Assembly: GCF_905220975.1 (NCBI RefSeq)
Contig: NZ_CAJNBK010000018.1
Location: 62,001-126,000 of the forward strand
Direction of reading: 5' to 3'
Length of the DNA stretch: 64,000 nt
Source: Paraburkholderia haematera
GTDB lineage: Bacteria > Pseudomonadota > Gammaproteobacteria > Burkholderiales > Burkholderiaceae
The notes beneath the pieces are model-generated. The model was not told where the DNA came from, searched no databases, and was given only the letters and a program-made list of their open reading frames with translations. Below, one piece after another: positions 61,433 to 64,000 of this stretch (position 1 is the stretch's first letter; each line of letters opens with the position of its first letter). A program made the translations under genes and the position numbers.

Positions 61433-62524
61433 TTAAGCCATGCCCAGCACGCGAATCAGCACGAGGCTGATGAGCACGAGGGCGATGATCGACAGTACCA
61501 CCGCGAGTGTCACACGGGGGCCGGCTTTGGCGACCATTCGCACGTCGACGCCCAGACCCAGTGCCGCCATCGAAAGTATCGTCAACACGTTCGCCGTACT
61601 GCTGATCGGCGCTAACGCTGCGCTCGGAACGATATTGGCCGAACGGAGGGCGACCAGCGCCAGGAAGCCAAGAATGAACCAGGGCACGACCTTGTGCCAG
61701 GCGAGACGCGTTACCTTCGGCGCACCCGGCAATCCAGCAGCACCCGCGCCACGACGCGAGCCGATTGAGAGGACGAGGATCACGGGGCCGAGCATCAACA
61801 CGCGGACCAGTTTGACCAACGTTCCGAGATGGGCGCTGAGCGCCGAGACAGGGATCGTTGCCGCCAGCACCTGCGGCACTGCGTAGACAGTCAGGCCGGC
61901 CAGTACGCCGTATTGCAGGTTGCTAAGGTGCAGGACAGGAACCAGCAGCGGCAGTCCGAGCACGACGATGACGCCCAGCACGGCGGTAAAGGCAATCGAC
62001 GCGGCCACGTCATCACTATGGGCCTCGATCACGGGAGCCACGGCGGCGATCGCCGAGTTGCCGCAGATCGAGTTGCCGCACGCGACCAGCAAGGCCATCC
62101 GATGGTGCAAACCAAGGAGGCGCCCGGTACCGTAGCTGACCACGATGGCCACCCCGACGACGGCCACGATGCCTGCCAGCAGTCCCACCCCGGCCGCCTT
62201 GAGGGTCTGGGTGCTGAGCGAGGCGCCCAGCAGGACCACGGCAATTTCCAGCAAAGTTTTGGCGCTGAAATTGATCCCGGCGTGCCAGTAAGGGGCTGGC
62301 TTCCAGACACTTCGCACTGCTGTGCCGATCAGGATGGCGAGGACCAATGCTTCCAGCCAGGCGTGCCCGAACAGCCGTTCCTCAGCCAGTTGCAACGCGA
62401 AAGCGGCCAGTGTGACGGCAATACATAGGGCAACGCCTGGCGCATGGGCTCGCACCCAGGCCAGGGTGCTGGAGCCGACCGGGCGCCTTCCGGCTAATGC
62501 ATGAGGTTCGAGTGGGGTCGACAT
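61433..62524 (-). CDS. yeiH: YeiH-family putative sulfate exporter
   Basis: This is a 363-residue inner-membrane protein with about ten hydrophobic segments (UPF0324/Cons_hypoth698). The conserved regions include EALVLAILIGTAVRSVW, INFSAKTLLEIAVVLLGASLS, LLVACGNSICGNSAIAAVAPVIEAH and FILGFLALVALRS. This family has been proposed to export sulfate in sulfonate-degrading bacteria. The adjacent sorAB genes, which make sulfate, support that. A perfect palindrome lies 55-81 bp upstream of its start. Confidence 0.88.
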   Translation of the reverse strand: MSTPLEPHALAGRRPVGSSTLAWVRAHAPGVALCIAVTLAAFALQLAEERLFGHAWLEALVLAILIGTAVRSVWKPAPYWHAGINFSAKTLLEIAVVLLGASLSTQTLKAAGVGLLAGIVAVVGVAIVVSYGTGRLLGLHHRMALLVACGNSICGNSAIAAVAPVIEAHSDDVAASIAFTAVLGVIVVLGLPLLVPVLHLSNLQYGVLAGLTVYAVPQVLAATIPVSALSAHLGTLVKLVRVLMLGPVILVLSIGSRRGAGAAGLPGAPKVTRLAWHKVVPWFILGFLALVALRSANIVPSAALAPISSTANVLTILSMAALGLGVDVRMVAKAGPRVTLAVVLSIIALVLISLVLIRVLGMA

Positions 62525-62537
62525 CGCGTTCTCTGAA

Positions 62538-62627
62538 TTTCGGTAAGCCGAAAAAGCAGCGATTATCGCGACGACCGGTTCTATATTCCAACGCGGAATA
62601 TAGAACGAATTGATCGGTTATATAGAA
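62538..62627 (-). promoter_or_regulatory. yeiH operator region: perfect 11-bp inverted repeat
   Basis: TTCTATATTCC (62579-62589) and GGAATATAGAA (62595-62605) form a perfect inverted repeat with a 5-bp spacer. A third half-site, TTATATAGAA (62618-62627), lies two helical turns further out. A small TTTCGG/CCGAAA hairpin (62538-62553) is near the start codon. The rest of the 268-bp gap is featureless. The LysR gene downstream is the likely binder. Confidence 0.6.
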
Positions 62628-62792
62628 CGATGCTCGAAATGGCGGCTAGGCATTCGGATCGAAGCCCAAATGGCTGAGACGCCCGGACGGCGCAACGGGT
62701 GTCCATTCCGGCAGCCATGCCGTTTGCGCTGTGCCGGCGTACCTATGCGGGACCTGCTATGGCCGCATATGCCGTCACGAGTCTGCGCCTGT

Positions 62793-63794
62793 TCACTTTC
62801 GGTGGCGGCCGCGCCACTCACTGGGCGTCATCTGAAATCGTTTCTGGAACCAGACCGTAAACGCCCCCTGGTTGGTGTAGCCCAGGAGGGCCGCGACCCG
62901 CCCGATCGGATAGCGTGGGTTGAGCAGATAGCGCACGGCAAGATCGCGCCGCACTTCTTCAACGATGCCCGAGAAACTGGAGCCGGTTGCATCAAGCTGG
63001 CGCTGCAGCGTGCGCACCGTCAGATTCAGCTGCCGCGCCACCAGTTCGATGGAAGCCTGACTGAGGGGCAATAGCAGATAAATCGTTTTGCGCACCTCCA
63101 GCGCAATTGAATCCGCCGCCGTGTCGTTTAGCGGATTGGCGAGACTTTCCGCATAACGGACCAGCACGGGGTCGGCATTCGGATTCGGATAATCGAGGTC
63201 CGCTGCGGCACAAACGAATCCGTTGAAGTCGCTTTCGAATGTGACCGGACAGCCGAAGAACCGGCGATGAAGGGTGAGGTCGGGTGGCGCCGAATGGGTG
63301 AAATGCACGCTATGCGGTTTCCAGTGAGCGCCGAGGAGCGCGCTGGAATGGCGCGACAGCACGCCGACGGCCAGTTCGATCGCCTGGACGGTCCGGGTGC
63401 CCGGTTCGGCGACGATCTCTTCGCGGATCGTTACCGTGTCGCCCGTCGTTTCGACGTACACACCCAGCGCTTCGTTGAGCAGATAGCGGTACTGCGCAGC
63501 GGCCAGCAGCACCTCACGGAGCGTGCGTTTGTGGGCGAGCAGAACGTTGACGACGCCACTGCCGAACTGCTGGCGGGTCTGCGCGATCTGCAACCCGAGC
63601 GTCGCACACGACGCTTTCTCTGCTGTGGCTTCGAGCAGGCGGCAGGCGCCGTCGGCCGGGATCCGCTCATCGGGGTTCGCCAGTGCCACGGCGTCGAGAC
63701 CGACCTCCTGCACGAGTTCGTACGGATTGAGGCCCAGGCTTCTCGCAACGTCGAAATACCCGTGCAGCGTTGACGATCTCACCATGCTTTGCAT
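62793..63794 (-). CDS. AraC-family transcriptional regulator
   Basis: This is a 333-residue regulator of the OruR-like class with an N-terminal sensing domain (LHGYFDVARSLGLNPYELVQEVGLD) and a C-terminal AraC HTH (about 235-330: ASIELVARQLNLTVRTLQRQLDATGSSFSGIVEEVRRDLAVRYLLNPRYPIGRVAALLGYTNQGAFTVWFQKRFQMTPSEWRGRHRK). AGGAGACCGG precedes the ATG. It is upstream of yeiH in the same direction but separated by the operator region; its target cannot be read from the window. Confidence 0.87.
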   Translation of the reverse strand: MQSMVRSSTLHGYFDVARSLGLNPYELVQEVGLDAVALANPDERIPADGACRLLEATAEKASCATLGLQIAQTRQQFGSGVVNVLLAHKRTLREVLLAAAQYRYLLNEALGVYVETTGDTVTIREEIVAEPGTRTVQAIELAVGVLSRHSSALLGAHWKPHSVHFTHSAPPDLTLHRRFFGCPVTFESDFNGFVCAAADLDYPNPNADPVLVRYAESLANPLNDTAADSIALEVRKTIYLLLPLSQASIELVARQLNLTVRTLQRQLDATGSSFSGIVEEVRRDLAVRYLLNPRYPIGRVAALLGYTNQGAFTVWFQKRFQMTPSEWRGRHRK

Positions 63795-64000
63795 CCGGTC
63801 TCCTTCGTTGTTCTCGCGCGTGAAACACCTTCACGTGGGATCAGTCGCGGCATCAGTGTTAACGCGCAGTGTCGTCAAATCATAAAACAATGTCACCGAA
63901 AACGAAATCCGTATTAGCGGATTGCCGTATCTTCGCCTCACTGACTCATCCCCCGTCGCACCGATACGTGCCTGACGCGGCGGTAAAACATCCAATTATT

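Noticed and set aside
1..64000. Insertion sequences, prophage, CRISPR arrays, tRNA or rRNA genes
   Set aside because: No transposase, integrase, regularly spaced repeat array, or cloverleaf-like gene could be recognised by reading both strands; a tRNA or Rfam scan was not possible here.

Overview
The window is high-GC, densely packed chromosomal DNA that looks like Burkholderia sensu lato (Paraburkholderia/Burkholderia/Caballeronia type). Grounds are the OmpC-type beta-proteobacterial porin, a DUF3138 porin-like protein typical of that group, the gene style (ATGA-coupled operons, strong AGGAG sites) and the sau/tau/sor gene content, which recalls Cupriavidus necator and Burkholderia. No tRNA, rRNA, CRISPR array, phage or intact insertion sequence was seen. 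It reads as a string of catabolic cassettes, each with its own regulator.

0-15.3 kb is a C2-sulfonate module. It holds xsc (sulfoacetaldehyde acetyltransferase), an aldehyde dehydrogenase, a taurine-type ABC importer (tauABC), the MocR-type regulator tauR, two IclR regulators, and sauS-sauT-sauU (sulfoacetaldehyde dehydrogenase, sulfoacetate-CoA ligase, transporter). Taurine and sulfoacetate routes would meet at sulfoacetaldehyde, which Xsc splits to acetyl phosphate and sulfite. A taurine-deaminating enzyme (Tpa or TauXY) is not in the window. 15.3-19 kb holds a beta-hydroxyacid dehydrogenase, a LysR regulator and a PuuC-type aldehyde dehydrogenase.

19.5-37 kb is a polyamine/amide region: potFGHI, a DUF3138 outer-membrane protein, PuuB (gamma-glutamylputrescine oxidase type), a cupin, an amidase, a DUF3311 plus sodium/solute symporter pair, a LuxR-type regulator, a YtcJ-type amidohydrolase, an MFS transporter, an M20 amidohydrolase and a LysR regulator. 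The potF and amidohydrolase promoters share a near-identical 27-bp palindromic element. puuA and puuD are absent.

37-41.6 kb looks like a trans-3-hydroxy-L-proline operon: GntR/FCD regulator, delta1-pyrroline-2-carboxylate reductase, ABC binding protein, and a proline-racemase-fold dehydratase with the Cys/Thr active-site pair. Repeated TGGTATA sites mark the control regions, and a strong terminator closes the operon.

41.7-49 kb is a beta-oxidation unit (AraC regulator, acyl-CoA dehydrogenase, ETF-ubiquinone oxidoreductase, thiolase), then a BON-domain protein and a UspA-hemerythrin-like fusion. 49.3-58.3 kb holds a MalT-like LuxR regulator, a porin, a PAS-GGDEF-EAL protein, and a MaoC hydratase whose promoter is a diverged copy of the acyl-CoA dehydrogenase promoter. 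It also holds a 66-residue orphan gene behind a near-consensus sigma-54 promoter.

58.3-64 kb is a sulfite end-game: HiPIP, SorB, SorA, a LysR regulator, a YeiH-type putative sulfate exporter and an AraC regulator. It would oxidise the sulfite released by Xsc and export sulfate, so the two ends of the window may form one physiological pathway.
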